From: Bombus terrestris
Lineage: Eukaryota > Arthropoda > Insecta > Hymenoptera > Apidae
Direction: 5' to 3'
Assembly: GCF_910591885.1 (NCBI RefSeq)
Contig: NC_063273.1
Location: 5,394,001-5,458,000, forward strand
Length of the DNA: 64,000 nucleotides
Shown here: positions 43,684 through 55,500 of the stretch, piece by piece
How the letters are laid out: the number at the start of each line of letters is the position of its first letter
How positions within the stretch are numbered: the first letter of the stretch is position 1
Notes under the pieces: model-generated
Seen by the model: the letters and a program-made list of their open reading frames with translations, nothing else
Told to the model about the DNA's origin: nothing
Database searches by the model: none
Position numbers and translations under genes: made by a program

Positions 43684-44505
43684 AATTTTTTTTTCTTTTT
43701 TGTTTAATTCCTTGCATTTTCAATTTGTCCAATTTGGACATTTGGAAGAATTTTTTAACTGTTTGACTATCATGTGGGTGACTACCCTCAGCAGGGTACC
43801 ATCCTCGCGTTTGCTAGGTTATATCCTTTGTGAGGTCTGCTGAGTGTTTCCTTTTCAGTCTTCTTTCCATGTTTGAGGTGTTGATCGTTTCCGCAGCCAG
43901 CCGGTTTGGGTGTGTTGCCATTCTTACTTTGTATTTTTCTGCATATCTTTTAATTTCTTCCTTGACCGTTGATATTCCCAGGTCCCTCCGTGTGTCCTCG
44001 TTTCTAACGTACCATGGGGCCTCTACTATCGTTCTAAGAATTTTACCTCGTATTGTCTCCATTTTGCTTATATGGCTCATTGCTGCTGTCCCCCATAGTA
44101 GTATTCCGTACGTCCAGATTGGTTTTATGATCGTTTTGTATATTTTTAATTTATTTATTCTATGCTCAGTTTGGATTCTCGACTTGTTAGCCAATGCATT
44201 TGTCTCCTTGTTGTCTGTATTTTGTCTATTATTGATTTAGTATGCCGTTCCCATGTGAGTTGTGTATCTAAGTGGAGTCCTACGTATTTGACTCGCCTTG
44301 TTTGTGTTATATGTCGTTCAGGAGGATATTTGGCGGTATCTGTTTTCGCAGTGTGAATGTAATATGATTGCATTTATTGGAGTTTGCTTTTATTTGTTTA
44401 TATTGCAGCCACTTTTCTATTTTTGTGATATGTTCTTGTGGTAATTTGACTACTGTTTCTGGGTTAGTGTGCCTGACTAGTAGAACTGTGTGGTCAGTAT
44501 TTTGC
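43684..44505 (-). mobile_element. 5'-truncated Jockey-type non-LTR retrotransposon
   Basis: About 820 bp of AT-rich, CpG-poor sequence unlike its surroundings. On the minus strand it encodes the C-terminal part of a Jockey-clade reverse transcriptase. It starts near the catalytic box (TDHTVLLVRH, where active elements have ADD-T), then KIEKWLQ, VKYVGLHLDTQLTWERH, and YKTIIKPIWTYGILLWGTA. At least two frameshifts break the frame, so it is dead. The element's 3' end is marked by a poly(A) tail seen as a T-run at about 43685-43700 on the plus strand. A perfect 13-bp target-site duplication flanks it. Truncation at the 5' end is typical of LINE insertions, and the intact duplication argues for a fairly recent insertion. 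Confidence 0.92.
43814..44373 (-). pseudogene. Reverse transcriptase C-terminal fragment, frameshifted
   Basis: Two minus-strand frames (44155-44373 and 43814-44194) overlap around a frameshift and together cover the thumb and C-terminal region of a Jockey reverse transcriptase. The second frame ends in a Lys/Arg-rich tail, followed by the element's short 3' UTR and poly(A). It is part of the insertion at 43684-44505. Confidence 0.85.
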
Positions 44506-44518
44506 TGAGACGGTGCAA
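44506..44518. repeat. Target-site duplication, right copy (13 bp)
   Basis: An exact copy of 43671-43683. It marks the truncated 5' end of the minus-strand LINE. Confidence 0.9.
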
Positions 44519-47140
44519 CATAACGACATTTTTAGATTCGTATCGTTTGACATGGCAAGTCCTACATTAAAAAACGATGGTAGCTACGAGCTTGTTCGAA
44601 ACTCTCTTCGTCTATGTTTTCTAGGACGAAGACGCATCGTCGATCTTATTCTTTTGTTTGAACTTATTTGCAGAAAAATTAACCGCTCGTATATATCAAA
44701 TCGATACTACGACTCGATGTTTCTTCTGCGTCTTTCCGCTCCTCTCCACCTTTTCTCGAAGTTACTTCGGAACTAACTTGCTTTACCCCGATCTGTTCGA
44801 CGGAACGTGGCGCATACGCGGCACTGAAATACGTAAACTCCGTGGTCTCATTTCCGAACCTATCAAATCCTTGAAAACTTCCACTCCACGCGTCGTTGAC
44901 TATAACCGTTAAGCTGGTTTCGCTGCCTTTATATAATTTTTGCAAATTCCATGTTTGTATCGTACTATACTCGACCGCGCTGCTGTAGGTCGAACAAAAT
45001 TTCTAAAGTATCGTAACTCTGATCTGTAATGGGACGTTCTTCTCTCGTATATGAATAAATGAATTTTCGAATAGCAACCTCTGAAAACGCGAAAGCGGAA
45101 AACGCAAAGGTGTGTAGGGTCCGAGCGTGGGACAAGGAGAGAAAGCGAGAAGAGAAGGAGGTGGTTGGCGGTGGCGGTGGCCGCGGCTCGCGGTGGCGAG
45201 AACGCGCGCAAGAAGTGTAGTAATGTCCGCCAGCGGCCAAGCGGCAGACTATTACCGACGCATGAATATGAATGAGAGCAGGAGAGCGAAGAAAGAAGGG
45301 GACCAGGCGAAAGAGAAGCAACACGAAACCGAGCGGTGCGAACCAGAGAAAGAGACGTCGCGATCGGGCCTCTCCGCCGGCGGAGAACGCGTTCGCACAA
45401 CAGAAACGAAAGGAGAAACGCGCGACCGTAGTACTTACCGCTCTTGGATGAACGAGATGGAAACAGTGGCGAGAAGGTGGAGAACGGGAGGAACGAAGAG
45501 AGTAGCCGAACGGACGGCCAGGGAGTAACTAAAGGGGCGCGGCGAGGCGAGGCGAGACCCAACCGGACCGAGAAGAAGGAGAAAAGGAGCTGGTGGAGAG
45601 AGCGCGCGAGGAACGGCATTCAATTAGTCTCCTAGTAATTAGCCGGGAAATCTTCGGCTTTGTCGGCAAGATCCTCTTCCGACGCGATAGCCGAGACCCG
45701 CCCGGACGGCGGCTCGAGACGAGGCAAGAGTCGAGGTAGTCGCAGAGCTCCATCGTAGTCCGGGTATCGCCACCTTCGAGCCTCATACTCCACACGAATT
45801 CAACGCGCTCGCGCGCACCCCGTCCGTAGCTTCGCGACACGGTCGTTTTAACGAAACTACTGGGAAGATACGGGCGATGGAAAACCAACGAGAGAGATTC
45901 GCGTAACCGGGGGTGGTCCGGAGGACACGGGTGGGCTCCTCGGTATCTCGTGTCGCTACGAACTTAAATATGCGGGGATCTCTTTCCTTGCGCGTTTCGT
46001 GTCGCAGAAATTCGACGGGCCTTGCTACTCGCTACACAGCCTTCGTCCCGCGTTCCGGCGTTGCCAGTAAATCACCGCTAAGGGCTGTTAAATAGCTTCC
46101 TTTCTCTCCCTCCGCTTCTCTGACTCTCCTTCCCCGTTGCGTCGAGGCGTGTTCGTGGCTGTGTGTGGCCTTTGCCTTTTTGGATAAAGCGATGACCGGT
46201 TCGGGGTTGTCCCTTTTCTCGGTCCACCACCAAAACCAACTCGAGACAGTAGAAACGTCGGAGCGCGAACTTCCTCGTGCCATGCACCCGCGTTTCCTGT
46301 TCGAACCGTGAAACGAGGCTCGAATCGCACCAAGACCGTGCTGAATCGCCTCCTCGAGAACGACGGAAACGAGTACAAGGGGAACCGCTGTGTCGTCTTA
46401 CTCTCCGACCAGCGACACGTTGCGTATACTTTGCTTTTCGTCCGTGGTCGTGGAAAACGTTCCCACGAAAGCGGATTTTCCAATCTAGTAGGAAAGGTCT
46501 GGCTGTGCTACGTCGCGTTAACGAGCGAAACGCGTTACAGATGCGTGGCAATTTCGAATGATTAGCGAGGTTCGACGGGGTGGGTGAGAGGGCGCGTACG
46601 ACCAATGGGCAAAGGGCGCGGTGTTCCGCCCGGGTTCCCATGGATTTGGATTACCACGCCGCATGCTCTTCCAATCCGACCGACTTTCCCGATTTTCGTG
46701 CAACTCGATACCCATGCGAAGGGTCGTGAAATCAAGATATATCGTTCTCGCAATCGTGATCGAAGGCGACCGCGACGACGAGGGAGGAACCTCGTTTCTC
46801 GAATCGGCCTGGCACTCTCGTTACCGATTTCGTCCAATCTGCGCTTTGCTGTTCGCGGGGCTCGCTCGTGTCACTGTTGCGGCAGTGCCATCCATGTTCG
46901 ATCCAAACGGGGCTAATAAACATCGGGACGGACGTCCGATCGCGTTGCGGGTGTTTCGAGTATTTCTGGTGACTCGGGTACACGAGCCGCACGGCCGTCA
47001 CCGGCACGTGCGTCGCGTCTCATTCCAGATGACACCGTTTTTATTGGCAGCGACGTCGTCGGTCCGCGATCGAGTCTCGCCACCAGTCCCAACCGCAAGG
47101 TTTTCCTCCGAGTCGCCCTTCTTTATCCGACTCTCCCTTT

Positions 47141-47176
47141 CGACGAATCTCTCGACGAATCTCTCGACGAATCTCT
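47141..47176. repeat. Three tandem copies of a 12-bp unit
   Basis: CGACGAATCTCT occurs three times without a mismatch, intergenic. Confidence 0.85.
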
Positions 47177-50100
47177 CGGTAGATCGACGACCCCGCGATT
47201 TCGAGACCGGCTATCGGGAAAACGGTGCCCGTGCACACGGTAGCCGAGCGACGCCGCGCTGGGCAGCTACCTCGGACCTTAATCCGATACGAAGTACGTG
47301 ACTCTGCGGTTTCGTGTCCCTTCCGCAAATTGAATCACCGGCGGGCTACTATGTATCGATGTTTACGATCTGGAGACCGGTATCCCATCCCTTTGCACGA
47401 CCTCCGCAAAAAGCTCGCTGCTCACCGCTGATCGCGATGCATTATTTAGCAACGCAATCCGACCGAAACGACGGCAACACGGATGGACGCGTCCGTTGCA
47501 AAACCTTCATCGTGAATCGCAGCGCTACGCGTTCTTTTTACGCGAGCAGATCGGAGATTGATTTGCCGGGGAGAATAGGCGCGCGTCTTTCTTTTCCTTC
47601 TTCCGAGCAGGTGTTATCTTCGACGCAACGTCCATTCGCGTTTAATTCGCAACAAGAGCTGTACGGCGATCGATCGAAATTCGTCGACCTGCCGCTGATT
47701 TCCACTGGATGCGTTTCTAATCCGACCTCGTGACACGTGTCGGGCCAAAGTCGACACGAGGACGGCGAATGGAGGGTGTCGACGAACACCCGACACTTGA
47801 CTCTACTCGCCTGAAATTGCCACCCTTCGAAAAATACCTAGATCGAGCCGATTAACCAACCCTCCTTTCTCTGTCTCTCGCGCGTACACACAATACACAC
47901 GCTCTCTCTCTTTCTCTCTTTCTCTCTCTCGTAAGAGAATCCTAAACGCGTCATCTTTGTCGGCTCTGGATGCGACATGAGATCAGGAATACGCGCGGAT
48001 TGCAGAATGGCACGCGACCGAAAGAAAGAATCGCAGTTCTGTTCGCCGCGACCCTCGGGCTCGCAGCAATTTCGTAGAGTGGAGATGGTTTGGTCACGAG
48101 CGGACAAAGGCCAGCGGAAAAGGAGAAGCTCGTACGGCACAGCTGTCCGCGCGATCCCTCTTTTGCCAAGCTCTTCGAGATCGACGATTTCCTGTCAAAA
48201 GGCAAACGCCAACGAAAACGAGAACGCGTATGTCGTGCGCGACTCGGAGCTCGGCCGAGCGATTCGCGTACGAAAAGGGCGAAAGAAGTAGAGGAGGAGG
48301 AAGGGGATGAGAAGAAGAAAAAGGAAGGGGCGGAGGAACGGTAACGGACGAAGGCAGTGTTTTGGAGCGTCGATTTCGCGGATCGCGTTGGCGGTCGATT
48401 TCCATGGCCGTCCAACAGTCTGGCGTAAAAACGTACGCGTAATACGCAAAGAGGGAGGTCGTTACTTGCCGGCCGAGTAAGGCTCGGCCGGGCTTATTAT
48501 TTCGGCCGTTAAGAAAATAAACAGAAGGCAGGAAAACACGCGAGGGCCGGGCGCGCAGCCACCGACGGAAATTATAGGCGGTCGAGCCAAATGGCTTGAA
48601 AAATGCTCAACCACAAATCAAGGTGCCGGTTCGTTCGGCGTGGGAGCCATCTGTCGGTTCATCGCCGTTTCTCTATATCGCCCTTCGTCCTCCTCCGTCT
48701 ACGCCTACCTACTCGTATACGCTTCTATACGAACACGCGTAACATATACTTTTTCTCATTTTCCAGGGACCCGGCATCGAACCGTCGTCACAGGCGTGTT
48801 ACTTCCATTCGCCCTCTCCCGCCTTCCGCCCGATCTCGTCACGTCCCTCTTGCCTTCCCACGGCTTCCGCTTTCCACGTTCCCTTACCGACCGCACAATT
48901 CCATCGCGAACCGGTCCGATTTTCCGCGACACGACGCAGCGCGAACGGCTAAGTATAGTCTGGAACGGGCTGCTGGCTGCGCGCGGTACAACGCTCAACG
49001 TCCTCCCATTGAGTATCGCCTGGAATCATTCACGACGCATAAACATCTCGTATTACACGCACGGAACTGTTTGGCGGAGAGCGAAGCGACGAGAACGGCG
49101 CGCGGAGCGAAACGGAGAGCCTCGGGCCGGGCAAACAGCGGAGTCATGGTCGCGCGGCAGCGGATTGCCATATAACGACCGTGTTGCATAGTCATCCACA
49201 GGCCGCAGCACCCCCTGTAATCCTGCTGAATCGGGGAACACCTTGCGTCACTGTCCACACGCAAGATCGTTACGTACTAATTAACGTTTCGATATGGTGC
49301 CGTGTCGAAGTCTCTCGCTGCCTCCAATCAAGCTAATTGCGTTGCAATCGTTTTGTTTCGCGACTCGTTCCCCCCACTTCTCTCGTGCTTTTCTTTTTTC
49401 TTTCTTCCTGCTTTTCTTCCCGTTTTTATTCGCGTCGCGTTTTCTCTTTCTCTCGCACTCGCCCTCTCCCTGCCTTCCCTTTTTTGCTTTTTAAACAGCC
49501 GAATCTCGAACATCGACGAGTCTGGCGTCCAATCGTCTACGGTTTTCATCCGTTATCCGTCGATTACCGCGCGAGCCTGCGCGCTCTCAGGCGAAATTTC
49601 AACGCGTCGAATGTTACGTCTGTCCGTGGGGACCGACACTAAACTTTCTGTTTACGTACAAACGCATTTTTTGTATTTACGCGCCGCCTAAACGGGAAGC
49701 AGAACTCTGCTCGTTTAACGTGCCTCAAGCGACACCGCATCCACCGCTCTTCCTTCGTCGGATAGGTTCGTCGATCGAGAGGCGAACGCGAGTGGATTCG
49801 TCGCGCGAGTGTCGGCGCTAATCTCTGTATCTGTGGCAACGCGCGATCGGTCGACGAGAAACGACTCGGGTCGAATCGGATCGGCTAAATCGTCGAGTAG
49901 ATCGAGCGAACGCGTGCGAATCTCGGCGAAAGGGGACAAAGGTGGAAGAGGAGATTGCCTGAAAGCGGCGAAGGGGTTAAAGAGCGGTGAGTCGGGCGAT
50001 CGGTGGATCGTCGCCGGAGGCAACGACTCCCCTTCGTACGCGGCGCAGCGAACGAGGAGAGATAAAAGAGCGAGACGCGCATGTACGATGACACGTACAC

Positions 50101-50275
50101 GCCCACAGGGTCCGCAAACAACCCCGTGAAAGAGATCGTTCGCCTAGGCGGGATGACACGGGGGGTCTCTCTCGTCTCGCACGCGCCGACAAATTGTTTG
50201 GGCCGAGTCGGTTAGTCGCGCGCGCGGCACAATGGAACGCCACTTGCCAAGATCCCAGCTACGCCTCCTCCCTCG

Positions 50276-50310
50276 TTACATTACATTACATTACATTACG
50301 TTACATTACA
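50276..50310. repeat. TTACA pentamer array
   Basis: Seven TTACA units, one carrying a substitution (TTACG), intergenic. Confidence 0.85.
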
Positions 50311-51227
50311 TTTATCTCTCATCCGTAAGCTTTTATCCCTCGGTCACCCTTCGCGCCCCTCCAACCTATCCGGCAACGGGCTTTTGTCGCTATGGTAACA
50401 CCGCATCTCGCCACGTGACCGTCAACGGTCGACCTTTTCCTTCTCGTTGCTTCTTTCCGTCGCCAACGCGCACCCCGTCAATGCGCACAGCATCTCGTCG
50501 TTAACTATTCAACGCGGAGCAGCTCGCGCCGCTTTCTAACTATCGCGTCGATCGCGGTAACGGCCCCGTGGAAAGCGATACGACGCGATTCGTTTCTGAT
50601 TTTCGGAAAGTCGGTCGTTGGCTCTCCGTAACGCCGTGCGGCTAGAATTCTTTCGTTCGGTTTATGACGATCCGTGTCGCGATCGCCCGGCAAAATCTGC
50701 AATTACTTTGGAAGAACGATCCGCTTCTCGCTCCCTCGACCTCCCTCTCGGTCTTCTTTTTGCGAATAACGCCGTCGGACCCTGTAATTCGCGCGGCTTT
50801 TAAATTGCCCGCGGCAGCTTTGCCGAACGTTTAGGCAGCTGCCGTGATTCGATCGGCTCGAGTCGCGCCGACACGCTTCTCGACTTTTTCTCGGTTTCGC
50901 GATCCGGTCGCGGCCACCTTCGAACCACGCTCGAACTCGATCATCCATGCTGTACACTCGATCGTCGCTGTTCCAGAGGTGAATATTCTCAGTGAGTGGC
51001 CCCCGCTTCCAACCACCTCAATTATACCTCGCTTAGGAAATAAGGGTTATTCACTTCGGGGACTCGGGAATCGCGACTCTCCTAGGAAGCGACACCGGCA
51101 CGCTCCGCGAACGATCCTGCTCGTTAACGCTAATTTTCACCCAGCGATTCTTCGAACTTACATTCCGAAACGAATATGTGGCGGCACTCGACGAGCCAAA
51201 TACCACCACTCGACACTAAGTAGTGTC

Positions 51228-51302
51228 CGACGACGACAGCGCAGTGGTTAGCGCCTTAGTTACGAACGTTTGATAACCGGGTTCGAATCCCAGCGACCGG
51301 AG
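51228..51302 (+). mobile_element. tRNA-like sequence with pol III A and B boxes (tRNA pseudogene or SINE head)
   Basis: An A-box-like AGCGCAGTGG (51238-51247), followed by TTAGCGC that closes a D-stem GCGC/GCGC, and a perfect B box GGTTCGAATCC (51280-51290) are spaced as in a tRNA gene. The T-arm pairs with one mismatch. The acceptor and anticodon stems do not pair properly, so this is not a functional tRNA. It could be the head of a tRNA-derived SINE, with a body continuing into about 51303-51450, or a decayed tRNA copy. It abuts the 3' side of the minus-strand LINE remnant. Confidence 0.6.
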
Positions 51303-51309
51303 TCCGATT

Positions 51310-52560
51310 TTTCTTCTACGCAACAAAATTAGGAGGAAAATCAGCAGTAACCCAGCAGCGACATCTACAGCCCCTAGCAACAATTACTCCGGACGACAGC
51401 CCGCAACAACTATCACAGACATGTATCACCACCTCAAATACCTCCTACGTTCTTTCTCGATTCTTTTCTTCGGTAATCATTACCATTATCATCGTTATTC
51501 TAAATGTCAGGTTGCGAGATATTTAATCTAACTTGAATCTTTCGAAACGTTGCTCCAACGTTGTCAACAAATCCTTGAAATCCTTTGAGTTCGTCAAACC
51601 GTGCATCTTCGGAATTCTCAAACGTACGAAATTTCAAACTTCTTTAGTTCATTGGGTAGACCGCAGTTAAAACATCGGTTAATCTGATCTTGGCAATGGT
51701 AACGAATAGATTCTGCAGATCGCATCGGAATTGATATGATTAGAAGAATCGGTGACCATGGATTTAGAGTGCGGAGTATGTACGTTGAATCTGTTCGTTA
51801 TGCGGCCTTGGTTATTATATTTCTTCAATCTATCCATCGGTTGTCCGATCTTGAAAGAAAGAAAACTCAAAATTCCGCGTTGGATCCTTTGAAGTGGCAG
51901 TTTATGTTTACGCGGGACTGGCGACCAGATCATCGAGAAGCGCTGAAGGCGTGGTCGCGAAGGAGCAAAAGCACAGGTACACAGCGAGGCATTAGAATTT
52001 TGAAATATATCAGAGGATCTTAAGAGGGAAAGCAGAACTTTGTTATCCGATACGTTAATGTTGTTAATATGCTCGGCGAAGGAGAAGGTAGAATTTTATT
52101 GCACTCCAAGATCATACACTGAACTAATTTCAGACAGAGTGCAGCTGGCTGGCTAGTGAGTAAGGAAAACGAGCTGGATTCGTACAGCGGGTAAATCTCA
52201 CAGCGTGGCACATATTTAGGTATATTAAGCTACGTTCGATCAAGTATGCACCACTTATTCAGTCTGTCAAGGTCGGACTGAAGATCAAGAGCGCCAGAAA
52301 GGGATGAAATGGCCTTATAAATCTTAAGGTCGTCTGTAGTAGAGTAAGAATCGATTCTTACGATGTACATGGTAGTTGAACATCGCCGATGAACATCAAT
52401 AAGAGCAACAACGGGCCAAGGTGAGATCCCTGGGGAACGCCGAAGGATACACGCATTGTTCGAGATAGGCTGTGTGTTTCTTGACGTGGCTCGTTGATTT
52501 TGTCCGTTTAAATAGGAATTTAAACACCTTAGGAGAATCGTTAGCTTAGGAAATTATTCC
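51310..52560 (-). mobile_element. Degraded non-LTR retrotransposon, reverse transcriptase region
   Basis: Minus-strand translation across several frames gives successive reverse transcriptase blocks. From high to low coordinates these are LRCLNSYLNGQNQR, FGVPQGSHLGPLL (fingers/palm), TTDDLKIYKAISSL where active elements have Y-ADD, DLQSDLDRLNKWCI, and ILSFLSFKIGQPMD near 51835-51875. Multiple stops and frameshifts show it is long dead. Base composition is AT-richer than both flanks. The clade is not the same as the Jockey fragment at 43.7-44.5 kb, judging by the LKIY after the catalytic box; I cannot assign it further. Boundaries are approximate and no duplication was found. Confidence 0.8.
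51679..51933 (-). pseudogene. C-terminal reverse transcriptase remnant
   Basis: An 84-codon frame begins IWSPVPRKHKLPLQRIQ and continues ILSFLSFKIGQPMD, matching the segment of non-LTR polymerases just after the VWSP block. It is the best preserved piece of the degraded element at 51310-52560. Confidence 0.7.
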
Positions 52561-55500
52561 TAATTGGAAGGAAGGAACGCGTGGACCGCTCGGTTCAACG
52601 AGAGGGCGAACGTAACGACGCGTAGTCTCCCGATATCTCCGACATCTCGAGCACCGAATGCCGGTGGTGGGTATGCCCTTTGACCCCGAAATTCCACGGA
52701 CTCCGCTTCCTCTAACCTCTGCGAGTTTCTCCCACTGGACGCGTCGTGGATTCTCGTCTGGCGTGCATCGTGGGCGGATCTTGCCGCGGTACAAAGACCG
52801 CTCGGCATCTTTTCCGAGGATTAGTTTTCGTTGCCGTCGTCGATTCGCGCGCTCTCTCTCTTTCCTCGTTAACAGCGTTGGCGGTGATAATGATTCTGCA
52901 AAGTATCGTCGGCGTCATCTGGACGAGCGCTTAACGTCGCGAGAGAGCGAGCGAGCGAAAACCCGTTCGACGAATCGAGAAGTTCGATCGTGATCGTGTA
53001 GTTGCTCGCTCTCGCTTTCGAACGGTCGTTTCGCGACGTAGCTATCGAGAGATTCGCCAGGAAACGCTCGGCCCATCCGTTCTTTCGTTTACCGGCCTCT
53101 TTAAGATCCTTATCCGAGGCGATAAAGTTACCGGTGGACACGCGTGGCTACACTCGTCACGAAGGGTGTATGGTTTTTACGACGACACGGCTACCGACTA
53201 TTTAGATTCCGAACACTTGTAGATGGTAGCGGGATAGCGTCAGGTAGACCGATAACTCGGCTAATTATCGAAACGCTCCACCAGCCTTTCCGTCCCTGCT
53301 CTTTCCGGGACACCAACAAAATTTCGGCCACAGCATCGAGTCGACAACCTCCTCTTCTCTCCACCCTCCCATTCGTTCCGCGTAAAACGCTTCTCTAATA
53401 TCGAACGAAGTCCGCGTATCTCGCATCAAGAGACATCGTGGTAACTCTCTGGGTCGTGCAAAGGGGGAATATATCGTCGATACGGAGAGCGCGAATCCCA
53501 CGGAGAATTTAGCACGACGATGGAAAGACGACATACAATCGTCGATGATCCGTCTCGTCGCTCTTCTCTTTGCTCGATTGGCGCGTCGCGTCGTGGTCGC
53601 GCATCAGTGTCGCGGATGTGCGCGAACGCGACGAAGACGAGCGACGGACGGATAGCTGGACGTTCGTTGGGTAGTTTGGCGGTGAGGAAAGAGAGTTCGA
53701 CGGGAAGAGGAGGAAGAGAGGAGAGTGGCGCGAGGGGGTAAGCGGGCGGATATGTCCGAGGTAATCGAGGCTAGGGGTCATCCGGGTCGCAAGAGTCACG
53801 AGTCACGAGCGAGCGGCCGCGAACAATGCCGAGAGACCCGTCTTCGTCTGCTTCTTCTCTCTTTCTTCGTCCGCTTTCCTTTACTACCCTCCTTCCGCTC
53901 TATCTCGTTCCTGCCTCCCCCTCTTCGTCTCCTTCGCCATCTTCTTCTTCTTCTTCCTCTTCTTGTTCATCTTGTTCATCTTCCACTTGTTCGTCATGTC
54001 GATACGAGTTTTCTCGCTCGCCGATCTCCGCTTTGATTCTCTTTCTTCGATTCGATTCCACCTTCCGAAGGTGGAACAAACCACGCGTCGCCTCCGTGCT
54101 TATTAGATTCGATCCGAGCAACAGATTAACATTGAAACGAACGTTATTTATGACACGGTATCGTTACCGAGCGGTCTAGCGATGATGACCCGCGATACTC
54201 GTTTCGCTAGCGAGACTCATCCCGAGCACGGGCTCTCCTCTTCCTTTCTTCTTTTCGGGATTCTTTTCGGGAATGGAACTCGTACCGAGAGGAAAGACGC
54301 TTGGGAGACGACGCGCACACGGTGCATACCGTTGCGACGTTGATCGCCGCTGGATACGGTCGGAAAACGATCAGGTGGTCGAAGGAGACGAGGACGCAGC
54401 TAGCGGAGTAAGATAATCGAACGGACCGAGAGGAAGAGATACGGAGAGAGGTCTCCCACGCCACGAACCTCGACGGGGCAATCGAAGACGAATTAACGTT
54501 GCGTGATGCGCGTTGATTTGGCTCGATAGCGAAACAACGGACACGATTACGTACATCCGATCGACGATGCGGAGAGGTGCGCGCACGGAGGTTACCGCTG
54601 AACCTCGAGGCTCGGCTGCGTGTCCTCGCGACGCGATGTGCCGCGCACGAAACGCCACGGAAACGCCAGGGAAACGCCACGGTGCTCGAGCAGCCTCTGC
54701 GTTTAACCGGCGTGTCGATCGTGCCAATTTACTCTTCGCTCCGACGTGCTTTCTCTCCCGTGAACCCGTTCTGGGAGTTTTACTCGCCAACGAGAGGAAA
54801 GGAATCCGAGTCGAGAGTCGAAACGCGGACAGAGGTGTTGTTCGCTGGAAGAAGGAATCGCCGTGGAGCTACCCGTGATTGGGCTTCTCTGTAGCATCGT
54901 CGTCGTCGTCGTTGTTGGCATCGAGCATTCCGCTCCAACTACAACGGTCAATTAAGTATGTACGAGCGTCGAGTGGAGAATAAACGTAGGGTGAAAATCG
55001 CTCGAAACGCAAAAAAGAAAACTCGATTTTTTCGCGTGCGGAGAGATACGCGCGAGCAAGCAAACTCAGCGGCGAGTTCGAGAGTTCGACACCGGAGATC
55101 GTCCGAGAGCGAGGAGAGTCCGTGTCGAGCGACGCTCGTGGGCCCGTGAATTATCGGGTTCCTGTTAGTTGCGTGCCGAGTCTCGCACACCTCGGGCGAA
55201 CGGCTCGTCTCCTCGCGACAAGACAATTGCCGCGCTTCCTGATATAGTTTGCCGCCTTTCCAACTGTAACGAGCGGAAATTCTCGAACCGCGCCGCTCTT
55301 TCCTCCTCACGAAAGCCCTCGCGTTCCCGTTCTCGTTCGGCTCGATCGTTTTATCGGCGAATCGCGGCTGTTCGCGCGACTCGCTTGTAACGGATTTGGC
55401 AACGCGATGCCGAGCGAAAATCGCCGCCGGGGATAAACGCTTTAATTTAATTAAGTTTTTTCGGATTTACGGCCGGATAATTACGGGGCAGCGCGTCCTC

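Larger units (their letters stand above)
44519..51227. other. Intergenic DNA between the two retrotransposon fragments
   Basis: No gene was recognised; open frames are low-complexity. It contains three tandem copies of CGACGAATCTCT (47141-47176), a CT run (about 47901-47932) and a TTACA pentamer array (50276-50310). An AT-balanced stretch at about 48480-48620 may be a conserved non-coding element. Confidence 0.6.

Noticed and set aside
44909..45619. 236-codon minus-strand frame
   Set aside because: Low-complexity Ser/Leu/Arg sequence from pyrimidine-rich DNA, no recognisable segment.
51228..51302. A functional tRNA gene
   Set aside because: Pol III boxes are good, but acceptor and anticodon stems do not pair, so it is listed as tRNA-like only.
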